In this document: in pieces, positions 12,901-23,342 of the stretch | How the letters are laid out: every line of letters starts with the position of its first letter | Numbering within the stretch: position 1 is the stretch's first letter | Assembly: GCA_963922205.1 (NCBI GenBank) | Contig: CAWUHX010000023.1 | Coordinates: forward strand, 620,001 to 684,000 | Direction of reading: 5' to 3' | Length of the DNA: 64,000 bases | Origin: Romanomermis culicivorax | Taxonomy: Eukaryota > Nematoda > Enoplea > Mermithida > Mermithidae | Program-made: the position numbers and the translations under genes | Notes under the pieces: model-generated | Told to the model about the DNA's origin: nothing | Seen by the model: only the letters and a program-made list of their open reading frames with translations | The model's database searches: none

Positions 12901-13186
12901 TTGCGAATTTTGTTGCACTTGGGCGAAATTCTGAACATTTGAAAAAATTTCGATTAGAAGTTTTATAGGGTTCATTTTTCTGACAAACTTACGCTCAAAA
13001 ATCGCTTCGTTTCTTCCAACGAACAATGAAAAGCGACGATATTTTGGAAGCGGTCGATTTTAACGACTTGAATAGCTCTGAAAGACAAAAAATTTTTTTT
13101 AGAAAGTTTAAATTTTTTTTAAGTGAAAAATAAACTCACTGATTCGCCAGTTCCGTAGTGAACAAATGAACCGGTTTATCACCCAT
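925..13186 (-). CDS. BCL9 (lgs) homologue: BCL9/Legless-like Wnt co-activator, nine exons, 847 aa
   Basis: Predicted nuclear adaptor linking Pygopus to beta-catenin/Armadillo. Exons in transcript order: 13186-13140, 13077-12993, 12930-12749, 11578-11341, 8516-8264, 8025-7597, 5750-5189, 4362-3916, 1225-925. All introns are GT-AG and all phases agree, summing to 2544 nt (847 codons plus stop). HD1 lies at residues 6-41 (VHLFTTELANQA, then NIVAFHCSLEETKRFL), matching the family pattern of F-T-ELAN-A followed by I-AFH. HD2-like helix LTPSQRQHRLERLQTIEGL is at about 232-250. A basic NLS-like stretch (EKRSRTPR) is near 360. The rest is P/G/N/Q-rich and disordered. An in-frame TAA lies just upstream of the chosen ATG, so the protein starts almost at HD1, far shorter N-terminally than fly or vertebrate relatives. 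Assignment rests on HD1 and HD2; downstream exons are joined by phase and composition. Confidence 0.82.
1489..1899. mobile_element. Small inverted-repeat element in the last intron (MITE-like)
   Basis: It is bounded by CATACATGTAA and its reverse complement TTACATGTATG, 411 bp apart, inside the 1226-3915 intron. A related sequence (CATACATTTAATTGGGG with AAGTGCT) is at 13588. The ends resemble the ATACCTGTA ends of the MULE-like MITEs at 2412, 22060 and 23343. No convincing target duplication seen. Confidence 0.5.
2412..2601. mobile_element. MULE-like MITE, copy 1 (in BCL9-like intron)
   Basis: It starts ATACCTGTACTTGG and contains the block AACTTGGCCAACC, poly(C) tracts and CAACTGGTCGGA shared with the copies at 22060 and 23343. 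A 9-bp direct repeat TTCTCAACC flanks it (2403-2411 and 2602-2610). The right inverted repeat is lost. A 9-bp duplication is typical of Mutator-like elements. Confidence 0.65.
2611..3915. other. Rest of the 1226-3915 intron
   Basis: AT-rich non-coding DNA with scattered TTTTTC/GAAAAA runs. Phrases of the form TTCGAGGAATCGGGA recur at 3200-3230 and 3560-3680. No gene or complete element recognised. Confidence 0.5.
4363..5188. other. Intron 7 of the BCL9-like gene, low complexity
   Basis: The plus strand is a near-continuous run of GAAAAATT/AAAAATTGAAAA variants, so the sense strand is T-rich. Nothing coding is seen. Confidence 0.55.
5751..7596. repeat. Intron 6 filled by a degenerate ~20-bp minisatellite
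   Basis: From about 6060 to 7540 the unit GCTCATTTTTGAACAAAAAA recurs tens of times with substitutions and small indels (for example 6215, 6930, 7130, 7400). It is purely intronic and contains no coding signal. Confidence 0.7.
8264..8516 (-). other. Exon 5 of the BCL9-like gene, encoding the HD2-like helix
   Basis: The acceptor is ATTTTTCAG before AAACAACC; the donor is CCCG before GTAGGT. The exon encodes an acidic/serine-rich lead followed by an amphipathic helix (LTPSQRQHRLERLQTIEGL). Its spacing of Q/HR..RL..LQ resembles the beta-catenin-binding HD2 of BCL9/Legless. It is less diagnostic than HD1 and is supported by being in phase in the same gene. Confidence 0.7.
8517..11340. other. Intron 4 of the BCL9-like gene, pyrimidine-rich on plus strand
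   Basis: A 2.8-kb intron, almost pure TTTTTCTTTTG-type sequence on the plus strand at 8560-9750 and 9900-11280, so A-rich in the transcript. Long apparent reading frames here are phenylalanine/serine-rich composition artefacts. A short less-biased stretch lies at 10250-10700. No gene seen. Confidence 0.55.
11579..12748. other. Intron 3 of the BCL9-like gene, A-rich on plus strand
   Basis: Low-complexity GAAAAATTAAAA-type DNA with composition opposite in strand to intron 4. Apparent minus-strand frames are artefacts of this bias. No element recognised. Confidence 0.5.
12993..13186 (-). other. Exons 1-2 of the BCL9-like gene, encoding HD1
   Basis: Exon 1 (13186-13140) starts ATGGGTGAT and ends AATCA before donor GTGAGT. 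Exon 2 (13077-12993) follows acceptor CTTTCAG and ends at GAGC before GTAAGT. The 62-bp intron interrupts the HD1 helix after TELAN. HD1 is the segment of BCL9/Legless that docks on the Pygopus PHD finger; the hydrophobic pattern and the FHC..EETKRFL end are visible here. Confidence 0.82.
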
Positions 13187-16069
13187 AATTTACAACTTAT
13201 GACGTATTTAGATAATAACTACGAAACATCCGGTTGATTGATCGAAATCAAATAATGACAAAAAAAGAGAGAAAATTAACGCCTCTTCGAATTTGAGATC
13301 GATAAAAAGTTGTCGCGATAAAAAAATTCGTTGTTCATTAATTAAGTAGCATTTCTAGAATAGTAATAGAGCAATAGTCAATTATATGAAACAAAATCTA
13401 ACAACGTACGCTTTTAAATCTTGAATTGAATAAAATTAGCATTGGCGATGTTTATTTCGAGGTGTTTTTCATTAACCAGGAAAAAACTTTTTGATTAGTT
13501 CAAGCTCAAAAAGATGATCCAAATATCATAGTTTTTCGACGCTCGTTATTTCATATTCAGGCGAGGCAATTTAACACTGTTTCCACTCATACATTTAATT
13601 GGGGGTAAGTGCTATAGGACACCCCCGAGAAATCGCCCGGCGAAGCCCCAGGATTTTATAATCTTAGGGCTAGCCATAATGATGGTTATAGGGACCTCCA
13701 TACTTATGTTAGGAAAAATACTGAAAAATGTCATTTTTCGAACAAAAAATGGTCAAAAATGTCAATTTACTCGGCCCTTCGCACTATGGATATAGTCCGG
13801 GGGGGGAAACCAGGCAAATATGGGGGAAAAGAAAAACCAGGCAATAAAAGTGGAATTATCAGAAATTGACATCTAGAGTGTATTAAGTACTTGCTAAGAA
13901 CGCCTTATCCCAAAAAATTTCGAGTTTTTGGACCTCTTCCATATTTATTTTGATGTTCTTTGCCAATACCTTTTACTGTGTGCTCATTTGGCAAAAGATA
14001 AACCAGAGAAAAAAATTGTGAGGTAAAAAAAACTAGGTGTGGGGAAGAAAGCCAACATAAACTAATGTGGGGGAAAAACCAACATGATAATTTCATGCTG
14101 AATCTGTTTTTTTTCTTCAAAGAAATGGTTCAAAAGTCATAATGTGGCTATATTTTATCGAAACTATTCATACATAGAGCGCAGCTGGCAATCAAAAAAT
14201 CGCTTGGTTTGTTTTCTCAACTTGGTTTTTTTCCTCACACTTTCACCTTATCATTTCTGGCTCCGCCAAAACTTGACCAATAATTTTTTTGATTTGTTTG
14301 CTATATGCCTCTATACGAGCCACGAAAAATGTGACACAGTTTCTCCCCACATCTATTATGGTTATGTAGAAATTCTAAAAATACGGTTTTTTGGTTTTTC
14401 CCCGGGCCGGGACTATACATTTCAAGGGTTTTTTAGACAAAAATTTTCTATTTTTTGAACCGTTTTCGGAATTTTTTAGTTGAAAAATCGAATTTTTTTT
14501 CGGTCAGAGCCCCTCCCCCAAAATTTTGGGGAATTAGTGCCCCCCATTGGGACCCCGTAGCTTCCACTTGTATTATTCAATCTTCAACAGTTCCTACAGG
14601 GTTCATAGCTCCAAAAACAAAATTCCAGGCTTTTTCTCGGTTTTCCTGGTAGGTGAAAACGTTTTGCCCGGCAGATTTTGACATATTTTTCCAGTATAAT
14701 AGGCACGTAGAAATTTAATATGCAAAAAAGAATCGAAAAAGAACAACAGTTCAAAATTTATATACCTATTAAAAAACGTATGTACGAGTATAGCAATATT
14801 AGTAAAAAACAGTCTCTCAACAGTCGTTGCTTTCAATAAATCAATGAAAGCATTTTAGAAACACTGTTATTTCCCCCAAGCCTTTTCCCCAAATGGGAAA
14901 AGGGGTCAAAATTTTTTCCCCATTTTCCCGAAGTCGTTTTTTCGCTTAAAAATGCGCATAGACGCTTTATTTAAGTGTTTTTGAGCTTTTTCAAGCTTTT
15001 GGTGTTTTTAGAGCCGTAAATTCATTAAAATTAAGGAAAAAATTGAGATTTTCGAGGTTGAAGTCTAATCTACAAGCATTGTGATACACATTTTCCAGCA
15101 AACTATCCGAGAGCATAATGACTATGAATTACACGAGAAATCGACGGTTAAATCTTCTATGATGACAAGTGAGAGCCCAAAGAAGATGTTAATGTTTTTA
15201 AAAAACAGTGGATAGCGGCAGGGTTTTTTTGCGCATGCCAAGTTCTAGTGTGCAACTTGAGGGAAAATTTTGGTTGCTCACTTTAAAGTTGATAAATTCG
15301 CTTTTTTATCGGAAAAACCTACAAAAGCTACATAGTTTTTTGTGCTTCATGCAATACGCCCCGATTTTAGGCTTTTGAAACTCATTTTATTGACTTATGG
15401 AGAAAAAACGAAAAGTTAGTATGAGTAACTCACTGGGCGCGAACACCGTTTTTTCCTCGAAGATTTTTTCCACATGAGAACCGAACCCAAAATTTTTTTC
15501 CTCATTTTCCTAAAATTTTACACATTTTTAAAAACGTTTATAATGTGACTACTGACTACGGATGCTTTTTTATACAAAATTCAGAAAATTCTGGTTAGGT
15601 CAGTCAAAACAAGGTTTTTTTGCACACAGCAACCAAATTTCGGGCTGTACAACCAAATTTTTTCTGTCAAGTTGAACAGAGCAACTTGAAGCCTGACTGC
15701 CCTTTTGATTAGGTTATAGGGTTTCCTGTCCGGAGACTCATTTTTATGCGTTATAAAAAGGAAAATAGTGAAAATTTTCCGGCACTAGGCGCCGGATTTT
15801 ATTCATTGAATAATTTTTCTATATTATCCCAGTGCGCAGTTAGAAAATGTCATTTATCTAAGGCTCATCACTGTTTTTTTCCACATTTGTTTTCCACAAA
15901 TCTGGAATGCGGAAAAAATTTTTTAAGGTCTTTTTACAAATGTGGAAGAAAAATTTTGGGTTTTCATAGCGAAAAGATGCACTTTGGAGTTTGGTGCATT
16001 TTAGGGGGTCCAAATCTCAAAATTTTTTGGCGCCTTGCGTCGGTTATAACTATAATAATCATCATTTAT
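13187..16069. other. Intergenic DNA upstream of the BCL9-like gene
   Basis: No gene seen. It includes a fragment related to the 1489-1899 element (13588-13720), repeated GGGGGAAAAACCA phrases (13800-14090), and a dispersed repeat at 15449-15600 (CACCGTTTTTTCCTCGAAG, then TTTTTCCACATGAGAACCG). That repeat recurs at 26266 and, shorter, near 27130. The BCL9-like promoter must lie near 13187-13560, but no core motif stands out. Confidence 0.5.
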
Positions 16070-18130
16070 TATCAAGCTCAAACGCGGCTTTTAGCATGTC
16101 TAACTTCACTTACCATTTAACCTTTATTAGTTTTCATCTTTTTAAACGTATTATTTCATGTTTAATTGGCAACCTTGAATTATAATATCTTTATATTTAA
16201 TGAAGCCCCGCATTTTTTCCTTCATTATTTTTTGAGAAAGATCAACACGTCAACTTTCCAAACTTTTTGAAGCGTCTGTTCATTTCTTAACGTAAATTGT
16301 ATTCAAAAGCTTCATGGAAGTATTTTTTGAAAATTTCTATGCTTTTAGTTTTTCGGCCAAATTTATGGAAGGTTACGAACAAATCAATGGTCTTAAAATT
16401 TTTCGAATGTTGAATTTCTATAAATTACGATTTATGAACACAAAATCTGAATCTAATTTTTGAGATATATGTTTAGAATGATCATCATAAAAAAAACTCA
16501 AAAACACTTAAAGCGTTTATGAGCATTTTCAAGCGAAAAAACGAGGACTTTAAGACGAAAACCTGTCGTCAAAAAACGTTCCACATGTGGAAAAAATTTG
16601 ACCTCTTTCTACATTTGTGGAAAAAACAGTGATGCGACCAAAATTTTTTTGCGATCTTCAAAAACATCGACATTTGTCTGATTAGAACATTTTGAGTCTG
16701 AGTAGAAATTCTTGCTGGTTGAATAATCGAAATTATTGGTTGCTCTCCTCTAGTTTTTGAATTGTAGTCTGCCCGACAGAAAATTCATTGGATTCACTGA
16801 AAAATCAAATCTACTGTCTTGGAAATAAAAGTTGAGAAGATTCGTTTTCCAGCAATCTACAACACTTTTTCCACGAACTTTTTTCCACAAATGTGGAAAG
16901 AGGTCAATTTTTTTCCACACGTGGAAAACTTTTTTTTTCGTCTTAAAATCCTCGTTTTTTCGCTTGATATCTCAAAAATTAGGTTTAAATTTTGTGTTCA
17001 TAAATCTAATTTCTAGAAATTTATCATTCGAAACATTTTTAAAATTTGTTCGTAACCTTTCATAAATTTGGTGAAAAAGCTATGAGTTGAGTCAGAGGTA
17101 GTGCTTCACACCGAGTACCCGGGTATACCCGGGTACCCGCGTCAATTTTCTGAATGAAACCCGGGTGCTACCCGGGTAGCCCCACGTACCCGGGTCTCAA
17201 CAAGATTATTGTATAAACGGAATATTTATATACTATTACTTGTATTTATGCGCAGTTACACTGAATGAAGGTATTTTCCTTTATTAATTCAGTGCATTTA
17301 CTTGCTCAACGTGTTAACAAGGCCGCTTATGGCTCTCAAAAAGTCACTGTAGCGTATTTATAGCGACAAAAAATCTATGTGTTTTAACAATGAAGCACCA
17401 AACGGAAATATAAAAAAGTCTTCGAGAAATTATGCCTGTGTGAAATATCGGTACTCGATACAGTATGAGAAAACAATAAAAGTTAGAGTTATGCATTATG
17501 TATAAGATAGAAATCGATAATGATGAGCCGGTAGAGACGGTTAAACCCGGACCTAGTGGGATATCTAGTTTGGAAATGGATTCATCAAATAGTTGTGATG
17601 CATAACCAGGTCACCAAAATTTGCTTAAAAGTTTAAGAAATTTTGAAATATTTATTTCCTTCAAACGAAAAAAATTTGTTTGAAGAAAATATGTTATTGG
17701 TTTTTCCTAAGTTTTGTTTAGTAGCACTTTGCAAGGCTCATGCCTCAAAATTTAAGAGTTTTATGAAAATTTTCATGGAGTGCGTTCATTCAATGACTTT
17801 TTAAATACTTGCACGTACAACCCGAGTACGCGGGTCCTAGGATTTTGAAAGTGTGAAGCACTAATCAGAGGCGCAAAAATTTTCCAAAAATACTTCCATG
17901 AAGCTTTTGAATTCAATTTACGTTAAGAAAGAAACAAACGCTTCAAAAAGTTAAGAAAATTGACGTGTTGATCTTTCTCAAAAAATCTATGAAGGAAAAA
18001 ATGCGGATATCGTGATTAAATATTCAGGATTGCCAATTAAACATGAAATAATACGTTTAAGATCATGAAAACTACTAAAGATTAAATGGTAAGTAAAGGT
18101 AGACATGCTAAAAACTGCGCCTGAAACGAA
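16070..18130. mobile_element. ~2-kb hairpin (inverted-repeat) element, interrupted by a hAT MITE
   Basis: The left arm, about 16070-16620, reappears reverse-complemented at about 16870-18130. An example is AACGTAAATTGTATTCAAAAG near 16300 against its complement near 17920. The centre is around 16650-16840. The right arm is split by the 765-bp element at 17099-17863. The arms share modules (CAAGCTCAAACGC / GCATGTCTAAC) with the interiors of the hAT-type elements at 18235-21190 and 24367-25958. Confidence 0.6.
17099..17863. mobile_element. hAT-type non-autonomous element (765 bp)
   Basis: The terminal inverted repeats are TAGTGCTTCACAC and GTGTGAAGCACTA, with subterminal TACCCGGGTA repeats. 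An 8-bp flanking repeat differs at one base (GTCAGAGG at 17091-17098, ATCAGAGG at 17864-17871). TAGNG-type ends and 8-bp duplications are hAT hallmarks. It has no transposase gene. Confidence 0.75.
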
Positions 18131-18234
18131 AAATATTTATTGCTTTACACAAAACAAAACGAAAGAGAAATGCAAAGTGAAATAACATAATATAATGTGG
18201 TATGAATAATAAGATTAGTAAATCGATTCGCAAG

Positions 18235-21190
18235 TAGAGCTTCACACCGGGTACCCGAATTACCCGGGTACAAAATGAAAACCATTACCCGGGTATCCGG
18301 GTAATTCGGGTACCCGTTTTGTATCACGTATAATATCTAGACTTGAGAGTAGAGGTATGCATAGTTTTTTTAGCCTTTTACAAGCCATGGCTTGTTGGAC
18401 TGACAAAATGGCTTGTAGAATTTTAGTTCAACAAGCCAAAATGGCTTGTCAGAATTTTTTGAGTCATGTGTTTGATCATATCGGATACAGAAAAGATGCA
18501 TTTTGGTGCATTTTAGGAGGTCCAAATCCCAAAATTTTCTGGCGCTTCGCGCCGGTTATAACTTAAATAAGCATTATTATTTATTTCCTAGCTCAGGCGC
18601 TGCTTCTAACATGTCTACCTTCATTTATCATTTAATTTTTAATAGTTTTAATCATCCTAAACGTATTATCTCATGTTTTAATTGGTAATCTTCAATATTT
18701 AATCTTGATATTTAATGAAGATTCACATTTTTTCCCTTGAAACATTTTCTTAAAAGATCAATACGTCAAGTCTGTAAACTTTTTGAAGTGGTTATTCCAT
18801 TCTCAACGTAAAATCAATCCAAAAGCTTCATGAAAGTAGTTTTCGGAAACTTCTACTCTTCTTGCTCATATCTATTTGGCCAAGTTCATCAGAGTGTGTG
18901 TATAAATTAATGATTTTAAAATTTTTCAAAGATGAAATTCCAGAAATTACGACCTTTGAACAGAAAATTCGAAACTAATTCTTCAAACAAGTGGTTGGAA
19001 AATTGATTTTCCAGTATCGCAGAATGTCAATACCCAAAAAAATTTTCCGGCGTTTCAGACAGGAAAGATTAATAGTTTTTTTGGGCTCTCACTTGTGATC
19101 ATAGACGACTTGACCGTCGATTTCTCATGTATTTCAAAGTCATTATGTTCTTGGACAGTTTGCTGGAAAATCTTTTCCACAATACTTGTAGATTAGACTT
19201 CGATCAAACTCAAACATGTCAAATGTTTCCTGAATTTTAATGAATTAACGACTCTAAAATGTTATTGAATAAATGTTGAATGACATCTCTTTTTTGATCG
19301 ATTGCCGTGATGCTCAATATATACAATTCTTTAAAAAATAACCTAGCATTGGACTTTGTTCACGTATACTGATATTATAAATTTGGCTTGCAAAAATTTG
19401 GAATGGCTTGTAAAATTTAAGGTCAACAAGCCACTTGGCTTGTGACTCGTATAGGTAGAGCTTCACACGACAAAAATTTCGTACCCGGGTACCCGTTTAT
19501 TCATTACCCGGGTACCCGAATTACCCGGGTATGCCCGGGTACATGTTAAAATGAGTTGTAATGTTAATGTACATATATAATATTAGACGGATAACTGTGA
19601 AAATAGAATGATGCATTACACACACTCCGTAGTCCCTACTACATAATATTTTTCAACACTTGTGTTGAAACACTGGTTGTGTTGTTGTATACAATAGGCT
19701 GCATAGGTAGGTATAGTGCGGATATAATGTTAGAGATGATGATTGATACACATCATCGACGCACCTATGCTGCAAAATACTACACATCACATCACGATAG
19801 CTCAATATTATTGACGAGACAAAGCAAAATTTGCATACCTCCTCCAGGGTTTTTTTTTGACCTACGAGTCACAAGCCAAGTGGCTTGTTGACCTTAAATT
19901 TTACAAGCCATTCCAAATTTTTGCAAGCCAATTTTATAATATCAGTATACGTGAATAAATTCCAATGCTAGGTTATTTTTTAAAGAAATGTATATATATT
20001 GAGCATCACGGCAATCGATCAAAAAAGAGATGTCATTCAACATTTATTCAACAACATTTTAGAGTCGTTAATTCATTAAAATTCAGGAAACATTTGACAT
20101 GTTTGAGTTTGATCGAAGTCTAATCTACAAGTATTGTGGAAAAGATTTTCCAGCAAACTATCCAAGAACATAATGACTTAGAATTACATGAGAAATCGAC
20201 GGTTAAGTCGTCTATGATCACAAGTGAGAGCCCAAAAAAGCTATTAATCTTTCCTGCCTGAAACGCCGGAAAATTTTTTTGGGTATTGACATTCTGCGAT
20301 ACTGGAAAATCAATTTTCCAACCACTTGTTTGAAGAATTAGTTTCGAATTTTCTGTTCAAAGGTCGTAATTTCTGGAATTTCATGTTTGAAAAATTTTGA
20401 AATCATTAATTTATTCACACACTCTAATGAACTTGGCCAAATAGATAGAGCAAGAAGAGTAGAAATTTCCGAAAGCTACTCCCATGAAGTTTTTGGATTG
20501 ATTTTACGTTGAGAAAGTAATAATCACTTCAAAAAGTTTACAGACTTGACGTATCGATTTTTCTCAAAAAATGAGTCAAGGGAAAAATGTGAATCTTCAT
20601 TAAATATCAAGATGAAATATTGAAGATTAGCAATTAAAACATGAGATAATACGTTTGAGATGATTAAAACTATTAAAGATTAAATGATAAATGAAGGTAG
20701 ACATGTTAGAAGCAGCGCCTGAGCTAGGAAATAAATAATAATGCTTATTTAAGTTATAACCGGCGCGAAGCGCCGGAAAATTTTGAGATTTGGACCTCCT
20801 AAAATGCACCAAAATGCATCTTTTCTGTATCCGATATGATCAAACACATGACTAAAAAAATTCTGACAAGCCATTTTGGCTTGTTGAACTCTACAAGCCA
20901 TTTTGTCAGTCCAACAAGCCATGGCTTGTAAAAGGCTAAAAAAAACTATGCATACACCTCTACTCTCAAGTGTACATATTATACGTGATACAAAACGGGT
21001 ACCCGAATTACCCGGGTATACTCGGGTAATTCGGGTACCCGGTGTGAAGCTCTAAGTAGGGACTACGGAGTGCCTGTAATGCATCATTCTATTTTCACAG
21101 TGTATCTGTCTAATATTTTACATGTACATAAACATTATAACTCATTTTAACATGTACCCGGGTACGAAATTTTTGTCGTGTGAAGCTCTA
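18235..21190 (-). mobile_element. hAT-type element, outer copy, interrupted by a nested copy
   Basis: It begins TAGAGCTTCACACCGGGTACC at 18235 and ends with GTGTGAAGCTCTA at 21190. Flanking octamers TTCGCAAG (18227-18234) and CTCGCAAG (21191-21198) match at 7 of 8. It runs opposite to the copies at 19456 and 24367. A central ~200-bp part of the outer copy is missing where the nested copy sits. It holds CAAGCCATGGCTTG palindromes and a GGCGC-TTC-GCGCC hairpin. No transposase. Confidence 0.72.
19456..21054 (+). mobile_element. hAT-type element, nested copy
   Basis: It starts TAGAGCTTCACACGACAAAAA and ends GGTACCCGGTGTGAAGCTCTA; about 1.6 kb. It is nearly identical along its length to 24367-25958, including a 59-codon stretch translating identically in both (MLLYTIGCIGRY start). 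It is inserted in the inverse orientation within the outer copy. No clear 8-bp duplication is seen, suggesting a local deletion or rearrangement at insertion. Confidence 0.7.
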
Positions 21191-21198
21191 CTCGCAAG

Positions 21199-22059
21199 AA
21201 AAGTACTAGATATTTCAAGAAATGGGTAAATCATGCAGCGATAGGGTTAGTTGAAAATTAACGACTTAAACGTGCATCCTCCAATTCAATTATTAAAGTT
21301 TGGAAGTTTAATTATTTGTTTGAAAGTGTGCAAACTGGGAGAATTAAGGATATCGAACGATAAAGAGTTCCAGACGTTAATAGAACGGTTAAAAAAATCA
21401 AACTGGCAAGCAGTGGTAGGAACTGACTTTATCACCAATACGACGCGTATTGTTGCTTATACAGAAAAAGTCATCTCGATTTAGAATTGTTTTTTGTGCA
21501 TTATGTTGTAGCTTGGTAATAAATAATAATGATTATTAAAGTTATAACCGACGCGAAGCGCCGGAAAACTTTGAGATTTGGACCTCCTAAAATTCACCAA
21601 AATGCATCTTTTCAATATGAAAACCCAAAATTTTTTTTCCACATTTGTGGGAAGACCTCAAAAATTTTTTCTACATTCCGGATTTTTTCCACATTACAGT
21701 GTAAATGTGGGAAAAACAGTGATCTATGATATCAAAATCCCAAAAAAAAATTTCGGCGCTAGGCGCCGAAGAAGTCATGCCCGTAACCAACCTTTTCATT
21801 TTCCCTTCAAAACTAAGAAAATTGGGTTTAAAAGCCTGAAACCGACGTGAATGAAATAAATAGGTACAGGAAAACTAGCTCTTGGTGGTTTTTCCGATTA
21901 AATTAAGTTAATTTATTGATTTCAGAGTGAACAACCAAAAATCTGTCTGTGCAACCAAAATTTTTCCTCAAGTTGCACATTGCAAGTTGCCGCACTTTTG
22001 CACTTCAGGTGGTACAGAAAAAAATTTTTTTTCTCAAAAAATTTTTAAATATTTTTTCC
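21199..22059. other. Repeat fragments with one short unidentified ORF
   Basis: At 21254-21484 a 76-codon plus-strand frame without an ATG (FGSLIICLKVCKLGELR, then NWQAVVGTDFITNTTRIV) looks like a protein fragment or exon; family unknown. At 21530-21720 lies a fragment of the GGCGCgaaGCGCC repeat with ACATTTGTGG phrases, the reverse complement of material at 15860-16030. Confidence 0.35.
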
Positions 22060-22235
22060 ATACATGTAATTGGGGAGGGACCCCCCCAACTTGGCCTACC
22101 ATATACCCAACCCCTCCCCCCCCCCGTTGGAAAAAAGTGTATGTTTTCTGGGAAAAATTTCGACTTTTTTCGACCACCTCCCCCAAAATTTCGGATTTAC
22201 CCCCCCCCCCAACTGGTCGGACCTCTTACAGGTAT
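22060..22235. mobile_element. MULE-like MITE, copy 2
   Basis: The ends are ATACATGTAATTGG and TACAGGTAT, with the shared internal blocks AACTTGGCC, poly(C) and CAACTGGTCGGAC. The flanks (TATTTTTTCC and GGTTTTTTCG) match only partly as a 10-bp duplication. Confidence 0.6.
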
Positions 22236-22242
22236 GGTTTTT

Positions 22243-22628
22243 TCGTGTCATAAGGGTAATTCGATGCTGCTGATCCCAAATATGTTATTCTTTTCGGCTA
22301 AATTTTATAAGTGGGTTCTCGGCCTCCAGCCTAATTACTGTATATGAGTTTGTTAATTTTGAACATGGAATTCTGCGATAAGTGGGTAGACATTTATTTT
22401 TCCTTTAAAATTTTCCTTAGGCTCAGGCTTAGGGTGCAGCGCTGTTGAGGCTCTTCCAAACGAAGTTGTTACTTAAAATAGTATCAAGGGTCTGAAATGT
22501 GAAAACAAAAAATTGATGGAAAAACGAAAATTATAAAATCGCAATATCTCGAGTAGTTTCCTTATTTCGGTGAAAAGAATAACATATTCGTGATCAGCAG
22601 CATCGAATTACTCTTAAGACACAAAAAA
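22243..22628. repeat. Inverted repeat with ~65-bp arms
   Basis: GGTAATTCGATGCTGCTGAT at 22255 and the complementary ATCAGCAGCATCGAATTAC at 22595 face each other, with TATGTTATTCTTTTC in both arms. The loop is about 250 bp. It is probably another short DNA element; ends not resolved. Confidence 0.5.
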
Positions 22629-22699
22629 TTTTCGGTACCAGTACCACCCAACTGCAGAAGTACCCAGGTTGCAACGTGGCCTGTGCAAAAAGCCCTGGG

Positions 22700-22860
22700 T
22701 CAAAATGAGCTGATGAAGAATCATTGGTGTTGTACGGGAGCAGAGAAAGCATATTAACGGTAGAGTTCACATGAATTTATCAGTATTAACATTTCTGTCG
22801 TTCCAGCTAGAATTTTCCAACTTTATTTATTCCTTAGTCCAGCGCGGAGCAGAGACAAAG
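22700..22860. repeat. Dispersed repeat, copy 1
   Basis: A block starting near AAAATGAGCTGATGAAGAAT and ending near the GCGC-rich TCCAGCGCGGAGC is repeated, diverged, at 26490-26640, where it leads into CCGGCGCGGGGCGCCGGG. Element type not known. Confidence 0.5.
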
Positions 22861-22992
22861 CATTAGGGAGCGAGATCTGTCATCAATTTGATTGGTGGAA
22901 AAATTTCATACCTTCAATTTGATTGGTCGAAAGGTTGTAGTCTACTCCTTTCTAACCATGAGTCCAAGCCTAAGCCCAGGCGTAAGCCTAAA

Positions 22993-23292
22993 GCCCTGTC
23001 ATACTTCACCGCGCGGCGCCGGTTGTCCTATTCATAATAACAGGCGGCGCCACGCGGTGGCTTGTCATACTTCGCCGCGCAAAATCGCGCGGCGCCCTAC
23101 GGCGCTGCTTTTTCACTTTTGGATTTTGCTCTTCTCAAATAATGTGTATTGGTTCAGTTAAAACCTGATGGGGCGCCGCGCGGCGCCGCAAAAATTACAA
23201 AAGCCTATTCATACTTCAGAGGCGGTACCGCGTGGCGCTGACCGGCGCCGCTTTTTAGTATGAATAGGCCGCGCGGTGAAGTATGACAGGGC
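22993..23292. mobile_element. GC-rich MITE with 25-bp perfect terminal inverted repeats
   Basis: It begins GCCCTGTCATACTTCACCGC and ends with the exact complement, 25 matching bases (through GCGGC). A second inverted pair, CCTATTCATA / TATGAATAGG, lies inside, and GGCGCC runs make it GC-rich against its surroundings. 300 bp, no coding capacity. Confidence 0.7.
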
Positions 23293-23342
23293 CTTTAGCC
23301 TAAACCTGAGACTAGACCCAATCCTAAGCCTAAGCGTTAACC

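Noticed and set aside
19679..19891. 70-codon frame in the hAT-type elements, repeated at 24591
   Set aside because: Conservation between copies reflects transposon duplication; it has no transposase motif and is absent from the outer copy.
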